Shown: positions 36,551-44,387 of the stretch, piece after piece
Layout: every line of letters begins with the position of its first letter
Position numbering within the stretch: position 1 is the stretch's first letter
Source: Legionella yabuuchiae
Lineage (GTDB): Bacteria; Pseudomonadota; Gammaproteobacteria; Legionellales; Legionellaceae
Length of the DNA stretch: 64,000 nt
Direction: 5' to 3'
Assembly (NCBI RefSeq): GCF_900640115.1
Contig: NZ_CAAAIW010000001.1
Coordinates: 77,037-141,036, forward strand
Position numbers and translations under genes: made by a program
The notes under the pieces: model-generated
The model's input: only the letters and a program-made list of their open reading frames with translations
Told to the model about the DNA's origin: nothing
The model's database searches: none

Positions 36551-36711
36551 TATACCCAATTGTATAAAATACGTATTTTTAGGCGCCTTTATTTTTTGTT
36601 CTGCCGCATTTTAAACAGCGAGTAATGGCTCATTCCCTTGCGAGTTTTTTAAAATGTGGCAGGACGAAAAAGAAAAAGCATAAATTACGCATTTCAAAGA
36701 TCACGGGTATA
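36551..36711. mobile_element. Family A element, copy A5 (161 bp)
   Basis: The left end is altered (TATACCCAATTGTATAAAAT) while the right end CAAAGATCACGGGTATA is intact. The interior matches full-length copies. It occupies much of the gap between the CBS gene and the porin gene and ends 147 bases before the porin start. The remaining bases 36712-36858 should contain the porin promoter, which I could not mark with certainty. Confidence 0.82.
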
Positions 36712-36858
36712 TATCTCAAGGATGTCAGATGGCACTAGCCAATTTGGCTCACGATTTAGACCCTTGTAGCAGGGAGCTTTGATTTAAATCGTTGTAAATT
36801 TTGATAATCAAAAACAACCACCGGCCGACCAAGTCAAAAAGAATAGGGAGATAACGTA

Positions 36859-37791
36859 ATGAATTTTAAAAAGAATCTAATCGCTGTTACTGTATTGCAA
36901 TGTGCTAATCTTGCTGTGTTTGCAGGAACGATGGGCACCGTATGTACCCCTGATAATGTAACTGTTCCTTGTGAAGCTACTGCCTGGGATTTTGGTGCAG
37001 AAGCATTGTACCTACGTCCTTCTTACAGCGGTGAGTTTGCTTTTACTTCAGATCGCGCAATAACTTCAACGCGTGATATAGAAAATCCCGTACAAACCAA
37101 ATGGAATTGGGGTTTCAAATTAGAAGGATCATATCATTTCAATAAGGGTAATGATATCAACCTTAACTGGTATTCTTACGATGCAACATATCGCTATTCT
37201 GTTGACTTTGGCAATGACCCAACCAACTTAAGATCGAGCTTTCTTACAATTAAGCCGACTTGGAATGCCATTAACCTAGAGCTTGGGCAACGTGTTGATT
37301 TTATTGACCATAAAAATATTCGGCTTCATGGTGGAGCTCAATTTGCCCAGTTAAAAACCACAGTAAACAACATTCTTACAATTAACGGACTGACTACTGA
37401 CGAGTATCGTCTTAATTATATGCGATATAACGGTGTTGGACCTCGTCTTGGAGTTGACCTATTGTACGGATTGACAAAAATCGATGGCCTCTCAGTGTAC
37501 GGTAATGGTGCAGCAGCGATGCTTGCAGGAAACATTAAGTTTGATGAATATAGCGCTATCTTAAATAAAAGTACAACGGGTAAACGATTTGGGGTTGTGC
37601 CTGAAATGGAAATGAAACTGGGTGTTAAATACGACTATACGAACTCAAAGGGAGTTTTGAGCCTAGATGTTGGCTATATGTTCCTTAATTACTTTGATGT
37701 ATTACGCAGTGATAACAACACTGTTATTCAAGGATCTGACACTAATTTTGCACTCAATGGTCCCTATTTTGGTTTAAAATGGCTGGGCTAA
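36859..37791 (+). CDS. Legionella-type major outer membrane protein (MOMP-like porin)
   Basis: The 310-residue protein has a signal peptide of about 22 residues (cleavage near AVFAG). The mature N-terminus has a Cys pair (GTVCTPDNVTVPCEATAWDF) and then GAEALYLRPSY, the typical opening of Legionella major outer membrane proteins. The rest is an alternating beta-strand pattern ending with GPYFGLKWLG. Members form pores in the outer membrane and can be bound by complement. AGGGAGATAACGT precedes the ATG. A weak hairpin CCCGGAT / ATCCGGG at 37802-37828 follows. Confidence 0.88.
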   Translation: MNFKKNLIAVTVLQCANLAVFAGTMGTVCTPDNVTVPCEATAWDFGAEALYLRPSYSGEFAFTSDRAITSTRDIENPVQTKWNWGFKLEGSYHFNKGNDINLNWYSYDATYRYSVDFGNDPTNLRSSFLTIKPTWNAINLELGQRVDFIDHKNIRLHGGAQFAQLKTTVNNILTINGLTTDEYRLNYMRYNGVGPRLGVDLLYGLTKIDGLSVYGNGAAAMLAGNIKFDEYSAILNKSTTGKRFGVVPEMEMKLGVKYDYTNSKGVLSLDVGYMFLNYFDVLRSDNNTVIQGSDTNFALNGPYFGLKWLG

Positions 37792-37891
37792 CACCTAACA
37801 ACCCGGATTGGGTTTTACCTCATCCGGGCTACCCGTTAAATGTAACTCATTATAGACACTGAGGATTAAAAAAACTCTATAGCTTTAACCT

Positions 37892-39327
37892 TTAACGCAT
37901 CCATGAACTCAACATAGAGCGATGTGTTTCATCCACCGCTTGCACCGCTTCCATGGCATTTTTTAGATGTTCGGAGTCTAATATTATTTTCTCCTTGTCA
38001 TTTAACCACCCGAGCTCTTTTAATACCGCTTTAGTTCGATTTCCACCCTCAGTTAAGGCGTGTCTTAATACAGTCTCTAAGGATGCGTTTTTATAGTCCA
38101 AATTTGAATGCCTCAAAAAACTAAAAAAACCTTGTTTATCCTGGTGTAATCGCCTTTCATAATGTCTTCTAAAACAAGTTAATAATTCTTCTTCTGTGCA
38201 CTCGCGTTTTTTTTGGCGAATGATTTTATCAGGCTCTAATAAGGTATATTGTCTACCTAAGTGTTCATAAAAATGAGCCGCTAATAAAGCATGCATATCT
38301 GCAGAGGGATGTACATCATCGTAATATATATATCCACGAGCTGGTGATATCCCTTTTGAGGGTCGGTTAAAATCAGGTGAGTCTGAGTAGGCAAGATGTT
38401 TTTTTTCTTCTTCAAAATAATACTTAGTGGGGTTTTGATAAATCTTTTCAAACTGCGAATTAACATCAAACACATCAATCGAACAATAGGGATAATCGCT
38501 TGCCAAAGCCGCACAGGCTTCTTGCAATTTCGTATTGAAGTAATGAGAACATTGGGCAGCCTCATCTCGTTCAGCCTGGCTTTTATTATAAAAACGTGGC
38601 GTTAAAGATAAGTTAGGTAGATTGAACAAAATAAAGTTACGATAACCCGCTGAAATGAGCTTTTTTACATTATCCATACGCGCAGCGATTGCGCGATTCA
38701 CTTCTTCCTGTGTGGGTTTAGCATTGACGGTAATCAAATCATTCGCGCCAGACCATTCTATAATTAATGTCTCACTTTTTTGTTTACAAGAGATATTATG
38801 CTTTCTGTCATATTGCAAAAGCTTATGCCGCATGTCCTCCAGTGCTGATAAAATCAAACGAGAAAAAAAACGCTTGAGATTCCAACTAAGCGCCCAACTA
38901 TAATCGTGCGACATTAACCCACCCTCACAATAGCTTCGCACCCATAATTTATTATGGTAACGAACATATTTATCGTCATCTAAAGAATAGCTATCGTAAA
39001 TCGCTCGTAAAATTCGCTGATCACGCATAATGACTGCATCAGCAATATCGGTATCACGCAAATGACATCGCTTTTCAAGCCGCTTAATAGTAAAGTCACT
39101 AGCGATGCTCGCTGTCACATGGTCGCCCCATACCAAACCATTGGTAAATCGTCCATCGGGAGAGCGCTGTTCTAGCCCAGCAATTTTACGCATAGGAATG
39201 ATGCCGAATAAAAACGCTCGATTAACCGTCCCACGATCCGATAGGCTGTCCCCCATCATTGTTATATATTTGATTTCATTTAGTTTTATATTGATTGCTT
39301 GCTGAGCCTCTCCTTGGTTTAGCGGCA
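37892..39327 (-). CDS. GDSL/SGNH acylhydrolase (phospholipase-A-like)
   Basis: The 478-residue hydrolase contains block I YITMMGDSLSD (nucleophilic Ser, about residue 24), block II/III segments GRFTNGLVWGD and EWSGANDLI, and block V DDVHPSADMH with the catalytic Asp and His. It resembles Legionella GDSL phospholipases/acyltransferases (PlaA, PlaC, PlaD group), but lacks an obvious signal peptide. The C-terminal 100 residues are an extra helical region. The start at 39327 has GGAGG five bases upstream; an extended frame would begin inside a mobile repeat and is rejected. Confidence 0.82.
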
Positions 39328-39362
39328 TAAAACCTCCAGTAATAATAAACATCGTGTTGATA

Positions 39363-39443
39363 TATACCCGTGCTCGTTCAAAATGCGAGTATTTAGGCGC
39401 CTTTATTTTTTGTCCTGTCGCATTTTGAACGATCACGGGTATA
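39363..39443. mobile_element. Family A element, short copy A6 (81 bp)
   Basis: The ends TATACCCGTGCTCGTTCAAA and TTTGAACGATCACGGGTATA are nearly perfect inverted repeats. The interior after CCTGTCGCATTTT is deleted. The element sits 35 bases before the start of the GDSL hydrolase gene and must be either transcribed in its leader or overlap its promoter. Confidence 0.82.
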
Positions 39444-39527
39444 GAATGTGATCTTACTCGCTCATTGTAAATACCGATTCTTAATGCTACTTTTATTTGT
39501 TATAAAACCCACAAAAGGAGATTGCGT

Positions 39528-39944
39528 GTGAATCGTTCAATCTGGATTAGAAGTATTATGATTGGTATGTTATTTAGCCCTGTAGTATTGGCAAAGGCTG
39601 AAATTACTGGAACCTATCAGTGTGCAGGTGAGTCCAATATCAACAATAAACCATTTAAAGGAACGCTTGAGATTAAAGCCCATGATAAAAAAGGACTCTA
39701 TGAATCGCAGTTTACCTATGCCGATGGATCAAAAGATGTTGGAATGTTAAAGCCATCTAAAAAAGAAAATATTTTCGTCCAATACTTTCATTCTGTTGCG
39801 GCCCCTAAAGCCAGTGGGTTCACTAAATTTACTTTAAAATCCTCCCAGCAACTGGTAGCAGACTTTGTTTATATTAGTGAAGATACTGGTGATATTGCAA
39901 CTGGCTCAGCGCTTTGTACCAATTTAAAAGCAAAAAAAACTTAA
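39528..39944 (+). CDS. Small secreted hypothetical protein
   Basis: The 138-residue protein starts at GTG (AAAGGAG seven bases before). A signal peptide is visible (cleavage after VVLAKA), and the mature part begins EITGTYQCAGES. It is a beta-rich protein of about 115 residues with two Cys (TYQCAG and SALCTN), possibly one disulfide bridge joining the ends. It has no recognised family, and a lipocalin-like or similar small barrel is only possible. Confidence 0.6.
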   Translation: MNRSIWIRSIMIGMLFSPVVLAKAEITGTYQCAGESNINNKPFKGTLEIKAHDKKGLYESQFTYADGSKDVGMLKPSKKENIFVQYFHSVAAPKASGFTKFTLKSSQQLVADFVYISEDTGDIATGSALCTNLKAKKT

Positions 39945-40109
39945 GTCTGGTAGTAAAGCCCCGTTTTCCTGATTGATAACCTTGCAACTCAGAAGATGAT
40001 CTGAGCAAATCAGTCCACTAAGCAGAGAGTTTTCTACTCTTATCTGCTTTATTGTGCTTTAATTATAATAATACATCGCATTATTGATACGTCCGGAAGA
40101 GTTAAACAC

Positions 40110-40865
40110 TTGTATTATCAACGCTTATTTAAATGGGTTTTTATCATTAGCATTTTGCTAATGGGGATCACCTATTACTATAAAGATAATTTACCCAATC
40201 CAACTGCATATGATCCAGAGCTACTGAAAGCTCCTTTACAATCTAAAACGGAAAGAACACCTTTTTCCGTTGTGGCAAATAAACAACAATATACGATTAC
40301 ACCTAAATTTGATTACGAACTCACAGGCATTGTAGTCAGTTATAGTGATGCAGATGGATTCACCAATATTTGGCACCATAAGCGCTGGAAAGACTTTATC
40401 AATGTCCGTGATCTTTGTGTGATTTGGGAACCTAATGTGAGCTCTGGGATCTATAAAAATATGCAATTCAGTAGTGATAGCTGGACATGCTGGTCTTATT
40501 GGCCAGACGATAAAACAGGGGATATGTTTCAATCAAATGCTATGTCGAATAATCATTTGTTAACCGATAATTATTTAATAAAAAATACATTACGACAAGC
40601 TGAAATAGGCGATGTCATTCATTTTAAAGGGGTATTAGCAGAATATAAAAACAATTTAAATGGCAGCTCTCGGGGCACAAGCACAACGCGCGATGACACG
40701 GGTGATGGCGCATGTGAAACGGTATATATTGATGAGTTTAACATTGTGAAAAAAGCCAATCCAGGCTTAAGAAATCTATATGCTTTTTCTAAGTGGATAG
40801 CTGGTGTCTCCCTTATCGGATTTCTTTATCTGTTTTGTACCGCCAGACATAAACCCTATTCTTAA
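40110..40865 (+). CDS. Hypothetical membrane-anchored protein
   Basis: The 251-residue protein starts at TTG (GGAAGAG upstream), has a membrane segment at about residues 8-25 and another near the C-terminus (about 225-243), and a large extracytoplasmic part between. The middle contains many Trp and Tyr (WHHKRWKDFINVRDLCVIWE) and a sequence SSRGTSTTRDDTGDGACETV that I recognise as a shared block among uncharacterised proteobacterial proteins. The function is unknown. No neighbour suggests a pathway. Confidence 0.6.
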   Translation: MYYQRLFKWVFIISILLMGITYYYKDNLPNPTAYDPELLKAPLQSKTERTPFSVVANKQQYTITPKFDYELTGIVVSYSDADGFTNIWHHKRWKDFINVRDLCVIWEPNVSSGIYKNMQFSSDSWTCWSYWPDDKTGDMFQSNAMSNNHLLTDNYLIKNTLRQAEIGDVIHFKGVLAEYKNNLNGSSRGTSTTRDDTGDGACETVYIDEFNIVKKANPGLRNLYAFSKWIAGVSLIGFLYLFCTARHKPYS

Positions 40866-41001
40866 TTATCGATTATTTGCGAAAGACCGTCTGCCTTTAT
40901 TGTTAAGAGTTTAGATACCCAGTCGAACCTTGGCCGTCTTTACTTGTTCACTTTCTCAATTCCATTAGTACTGAAATGTCTAAAGACTTAATTGCAAAGC
41001 A

Positions 41002-41037
41002 TTAGGACTACCATTTATTTTTAATAGGCAGTCCTAA
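41002..41037 (-). terminator. Terminator-like hairpin
   Basis: TTAGGACT and AGTCCTAA pair around an A/T-rich loop, eight bases after the stop of the minus-strand gene at 41045. The T-run is weak, so the terminator call is moderate. Confidence 0.45.
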
Positions 41038-41044
41038 ACCAGGA

Positions 41045-42082
41045 TTATATGTTATAAGAGTCGTAGTCCGCATCGGTTAATTCTTGAAAAGGCTCAGGAA
41101 TTTGATCAGCAACCGTGTTCATAGCTCTTGCCAATCCAGTTTGTTTTGGATGATAAAAAGTACCAAATAACATCAAGCCAGCGCCTACTCCAGCGGTTAC
41201 TGCTCCAGCAACAAGGGGTGCAAATGGGATTAACACAATTCCGGCAATAAGAATTGTTATGCCCAAGGCAAACATTAAATTACTCAGCTGTTGTAAGGGC
41301 TTAGCTGGATTTCCTTGCACTGTTTGAGCTAACAGCTTATATTCATCGACTTTTTCTTCAAGAGTCTTATCATTCGACTCAAACAAATTGATAGTGGCGT
41401 TTAACACCTTACAAAGTTCAGGTATTTGTGATGATTTGGAGTGCCTTAAAGAAGTTACTTCTTGGATTAGTGCTCCTAAGCTCCTTTGGACATCATTGTG
41501 TTGTTCGACTTTTATATTGCCCAGTTGACGGAGTAGTACCTCGAACTTTTCAATAAATTGTTCTTCCTCTTGATTACCCATCAATCCGGGCTGTTGTGAG
41601 GATTTTAAAGCAGCCGCTTGATTCCGAATACCATCTAACGCGTCAATAGTCAAGACTGGAGGATCATTGTCTTCACCGCGAAAATGGTATGCTCTGCCTA
41701 ACTCTGGGATGTAGTGCTCTAGCGTATTTAGCGTAGTATTGGGTTCAGTTGACTCTTCTAGCGCAGTGAGTGCCTCGTTGGAAAGCAGGCGTAAATGTAA
41801 ACTAACATACTTTTCAGCGGCAAGACGTTGTAATGCTCTAAAGTTATTTTCTTCATAATTCTCGCCTGAACCAGCAAAATGCAGGAAATCATCCCCATTG
41901 GAATGGTCTTGAATAAAATCATCTTCTAAACCAAAGGTTTTATAATGCTCAACAACTTTAGTTCTAAAGTTTTCTCCATCACTTAGATCAGCCTGCATTA
42001 AATCTAAAAGTGCCTGCTTGGCTTCTGAGTTCTCAAGCGCCATACTGTTCAATGCTTCTATAAATTGTGCGTTCTTAGCCAT
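41045..42082 (-). CDS. Hypothetical helical protein with C-terminal membrane hairpin
   Basis: This 345-residue protein consists mostly of acidic alpha helices (residues 1-265, many Glu, Leu, Gln) and one glycine-rich hydrophobic hairpin near residues 272-312 (ALGITILIAGIVLIPFAPLV and following). A polar tail ends DADYDSYNI. The build is like that of several Legionella effectors and of two other proteins in this window. There is no classical signal peptide. No function is assigned. Confidence 0.6.
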   Translation of the reverse strand: MAKNAQFIEALNSMALENSEAKQALLDLMQADLSDGENFRTKVVEHYKTFGLEDDFIQDHSNGDDFLHFAGSGENYEENNFRALQRLAAEKYVSLHLRLLSNEALTALEESTEPNTTLNTLEHYIPELGRAYHFRGEDNDPPVLTIDALDGIRNQAAALKSSQQPGLMGNQEEEQFIEKFEVLLRQLGNIKVEQHNDVQRSLGALIQEVTSLRHSKSSQIPELCKVLNATINLFESNDKTLEEKVDEYKLLAQTVQGNPAKPLQQLSNLMFALGITILIAGIVLIPFAPLVAGAVTAGVGAGLMLFGTFYHPKQTGLARAMNTVADQIPEPFQELTDADYDSYNI

Positions 42083-42251
42083 TTAATTCTCTCACTGTTA
42101 GTGACATATCCTTTTCCTCGCGAATCCTAACATAGGGAGTATAAGCATGCAATAAAATCTACTTTGTGAATTTATTTTGCGCACCTATTGGCACTTTGTT
42201 TATCCCTCTTTGCTACGCTGCTTATGGGTGACGCAATCTTGTAGGTTCAGA

Positions 42252-42464
42252 CTACTCGCTTCGCTCTTCCCCCAAAAGCGAATATGCTTTTTTTCCTTCT
42301 TTTCTAGGCTCTAAATAATAAGGGGTCTCATAAAAGATGGAGTCAATTTTTTTTTCTTTCACAAATTCTTTAATTTCAAAGGCATGACTTTTTTTAGAGC
42401 TGGTTTTTTCAAAATCTTCTATGACAGCCGCGTTTTCTTTGGCTATTCTTAAATAATAACTAAG
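42252..42464 (-). pseudogene. Ku (DNA end-joining) protein fragment
   Basis: A 71-codon stretch without a start encodes IEDFEKTSSKKSHAFEIKEF, then KKIDSIFYETPYYLEPRKEG and KKAYSLLGEE before a stop. This matches the central block of bacterial Ku proteins (EDFxxxxxxxxxxIxIxxFVxxxxIDPIYFxxPYYLxPxxxGxKAYxLL). The N-terminal barrel and the C-terminal part are gone, and no ligase D is near. It is a degraded remnant of a non-homologous end-joining gene. The rest of the gap 42083-42512 shows no other feature. Confidence 0.75.
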
Positions 42465-42512
42465 TTATTTTTAGCCTTTTCGTTAAGGATCAATCATTAA
42501 AGGAGTAATCAA

Positions 42513-42776
42513 ATGAAAAACGTACACAAGTTAAAATCAAAAGCAGAATCTTTAAGTAATCAGGCGATGGAAAAAACCAGCGATCTGGTTTCACAAGGCA
42601 CTAAAAAAGCAGATCACGTCTATGAACAGGCTCAAAAAAATCTTCACAAAGTAGAAAAAAATGTAAAACGTTATTCGCGTAAAATTTCTAAAAACATTCA
42701 AAACAACCCAAGGTCTGTAATATTAGCCGTTATAGGGATTGGTTGCCTAATTGCGTCTATTTGGAAAGCAAAATAA
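42513..42776 (+). CDS. Small DUF883-like membrane-anchored protein
   Basis: The 87-residue protein has an N-terminal amphipathic Lys/Gln/Ala-rich helix (MKNVHKLKSKAESLSNQAM), a second basic helix, and one C-terminal membrane segment (SVILAVIGIGCLIASIW). This is the layout of DUF883/ElaB/YqjD proteins, small ribosome- or stress-associated inner membrane anchors. AAAGGAG lies eight bases before the ATG. Confidence 0.65.
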   Translation: MKNVHKLKSKAESLSNQAMEKTSDLVSQGTKKADHVYEQAQKNLHKVEKNVKRYSRKISKNIQNNPRSVILAVIGIGCLIASIWKAK

Positions 42777-42819
42777 TTTAAGAATATGTGGCTCTTTTGC
42801 AATTAGGGCGTATTTACAA

Positions 42820-42842
42820 GCATTTTGAAGGATTACAGGCAT
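42820..42842. repeat. Decayed right end of family A
   Basis: GCATTTTGAAGGATTACAGG matches the right terminus of family A with a few changes and no left partner. It lies just beyond the natural end of the phosphotransferase pseudogene. Confidence 0.4.
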
Positions 42843-42866
42843 GAGTGTTTTTTGTCCAGAACGAAG

Positions 42867-43697
42867 TTATTTTTTTCTCTGTACGGTACGATTTTTAAAC
42901 CTATGATATAACTGCTGAAAGGCTTTAGGATCATTGGTCTTATCAATATAATCTTTGATTTTAGATGCAGTTTCCATGATTGAAATATTCGTATTATCCA
43001 CTTCTATACCCGTAATCTTTCAAAATGCGTGTTTTTAGGCGCCTTTATTTTTTGTCCTGCCGCATTTTAAAAAGCGAGTAATGGCTCATTCCCTTGCGAG
43101 TTTTTTAAAATGCGGCAGGGCGAAAAAGAAAAAGCATAAATCACGCATTTTGAAAGATTACGGGTATAGATCATAGCTCATGTTTTTATGAGTGACTAAA
43201 GCACTGCAACGGTTCCAACCATCAGGTCTTCCTCCAGCTGCAGTATCTTTTGTACTTAGTACACTCCTAGCGCGTTCACGTCTTGCGCCCTCTTCATCAG
43301 ATACGTGTAAAGCAATGACATATACTTTAAAGGGATGAAACATATTTAGAGCGCGCTCGAACCATTCTGGCTTCCAAAAAATTTGATCAGAGATCACATT
43401 TAATCCAAGCTCTAAATAGGCGGCAATGGCATCGTAACTTGCGTACATAACCTTATCGAGAACAGGACCTGGTGTAACCTGAAAGTATGGCTTATTGTCT
43501 TGATAATAAGTCTCTGCGGTGTAATAGTCTGGTGTTGCGCTATCAAGTTGCATTTGTTTTGGAGGAATTGAAGACCAGAAGCGGTCAATTCCCAACCGAA
43601 CGTATGGTTTTTCAGCTAAGTCCTGGAATACCGCACAAGTTGAAGTTTTGCCTGCACTCGATCCACCATTGATAATAATTAATTGTCCCTTTGCCAT
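42867..43697 (-). pseudogene. Chloramphenicol-phosphotransferase-like gene split by a palindromic element
   Basis: Residues 1-177 contain the P-loop IIINGGSSAGKTSTCAVFQD, VRLGIDRFW and GGRPDGWNRCSALVTH, typical of the CPT family of kinases. The frame then runs into the element at 43005-43168 and stops four codons inside it (DLYP). Beyond the element the same frame continues as EVDNTNISIMETASKIKDYI and ends at 42867 after 45 codons. Removing the element with one TA gives SYD-L-EVDNTN in frame. The intact protein would have about 222 residues. A truncated product may still be made, but the C-terminal helix is lost. Confidence 0.88.
43005..43168. mobile_element. Family A element, copy A7 (164 bp), inserted in a gene
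   Basis: It is a full-length copy with perfect 20-base inverted ends (TATACCCGTAATCTTTCAAA) and is one base different from A1. The host gene is split at CTA-GAA; the outer TA on each side is the probable two-base target duplication. This copy defines the insertion chemistry of the family. Confidence 0.9.
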
Positions 43698-43754
43698 GAT
43701 TCTTTCCTTAAAATACAGTATCTTAATTAGAGCATAACAGAATTTGGAGAGAGT

Positions 43755-44387
43755 ATGTCAGATCTTGCCGCGGATATATTATTAGGCTTTTCGCATTATC
43801 TGCCTGTACTTTTGATTGCTTTTGCTGGTTCCTTATTGTACAAGGAGCAAGGACTGCGACTGTTCTTTCAAACATTCTGCTTGATTGCGTTTGGACTCAT
43901 TTTAAACGTCGCCTTAAAAGGAACGTTTAAAGTCTCTCTATCACCGAAGATCAGCACTGTGCATTATGCTTTTCCAAGCGGTCATATGCAGCTTTCAACC
44001 GCTTTTTATTTATGGTGGCTTATTTACCTTCCTTACTGGTGGTATCGAATATTGTTAATTCTGGTTTTATCAGGAATTGGAGCGGCTATGATTCATTATG
44101 AGTTTCATACCCTAGTCGATATTATCGGGGGTTTTGTAGCCGGCTTATTGCTTGTCACTGGCTATTATTATTGTTTAAAACAAACCTTTAAATGCTTACC
44201 ATGGGTGCTGCTATTGCTTATAAATATTCTTCAACTCTATAACGTTCTGGTTTATACCCATGTTCCTTCCCATGGCTGGACGATGTATTATTATTTATCG
44301 ATTCTGATTCTTTTAGAGCGTATCGCAAGTCTCAATGGTCGATTATTTTCCTTGTGGCGCTTTGTACCTCGAAAACAACTTTCATGA
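43755..44387 (+). CDS. PAP2-superfamily membrane protein (altered active site)
   Basis: The 210-residue protein has about six membrane segments. The PAP2 phosphatase core is visible as KGTFKVSLSP (position of motif 1), FPSGHMQLSTAF (motif 2, PSGH) and HYEFHTLVDIIGG (motif 3, HxxxD). The Arg expected in motif 1 (KxxxxxxRP) and the Arg before motif 3 are both missing. It may act on lipid phosphates with changed activity or be inactive. The stop overlaps that of the converging GGDEF-EAL gene by six bases, both using the palindrome TCATGA. Confidence 0.75.
   Translation: MSDLAADILLGFSHYLPVLLIAFAGSLLYKEQGLRLFFQTFCLIAFGLILNVALKGTFKVSLSPKISTVHYAFPSGHMQLSTAFYLWWLIYLPYWWYRILLILVLSGIGAAMIHYEFHTLVDIIGGFVAGLLLVTGYYYCLKQTFKCLPWVLLLLINILQLYNVLVYTHVPSHGWTMYYYLSILILLERIASLNGRLFSLWRFVPRKQLS

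Noticed and set aside
36425-36625. Open frame on the plus strand upstream of the porin gene
   Set aside because: It overlaps element A5 and has no ribosome site or recognisable protein features.
39328-39436. Longer N-terminus for the GDSL hydrolase
   Set aside because: The extension begins inside mobile element A6, whereas ATG 39327 has a strong GGAGG site.
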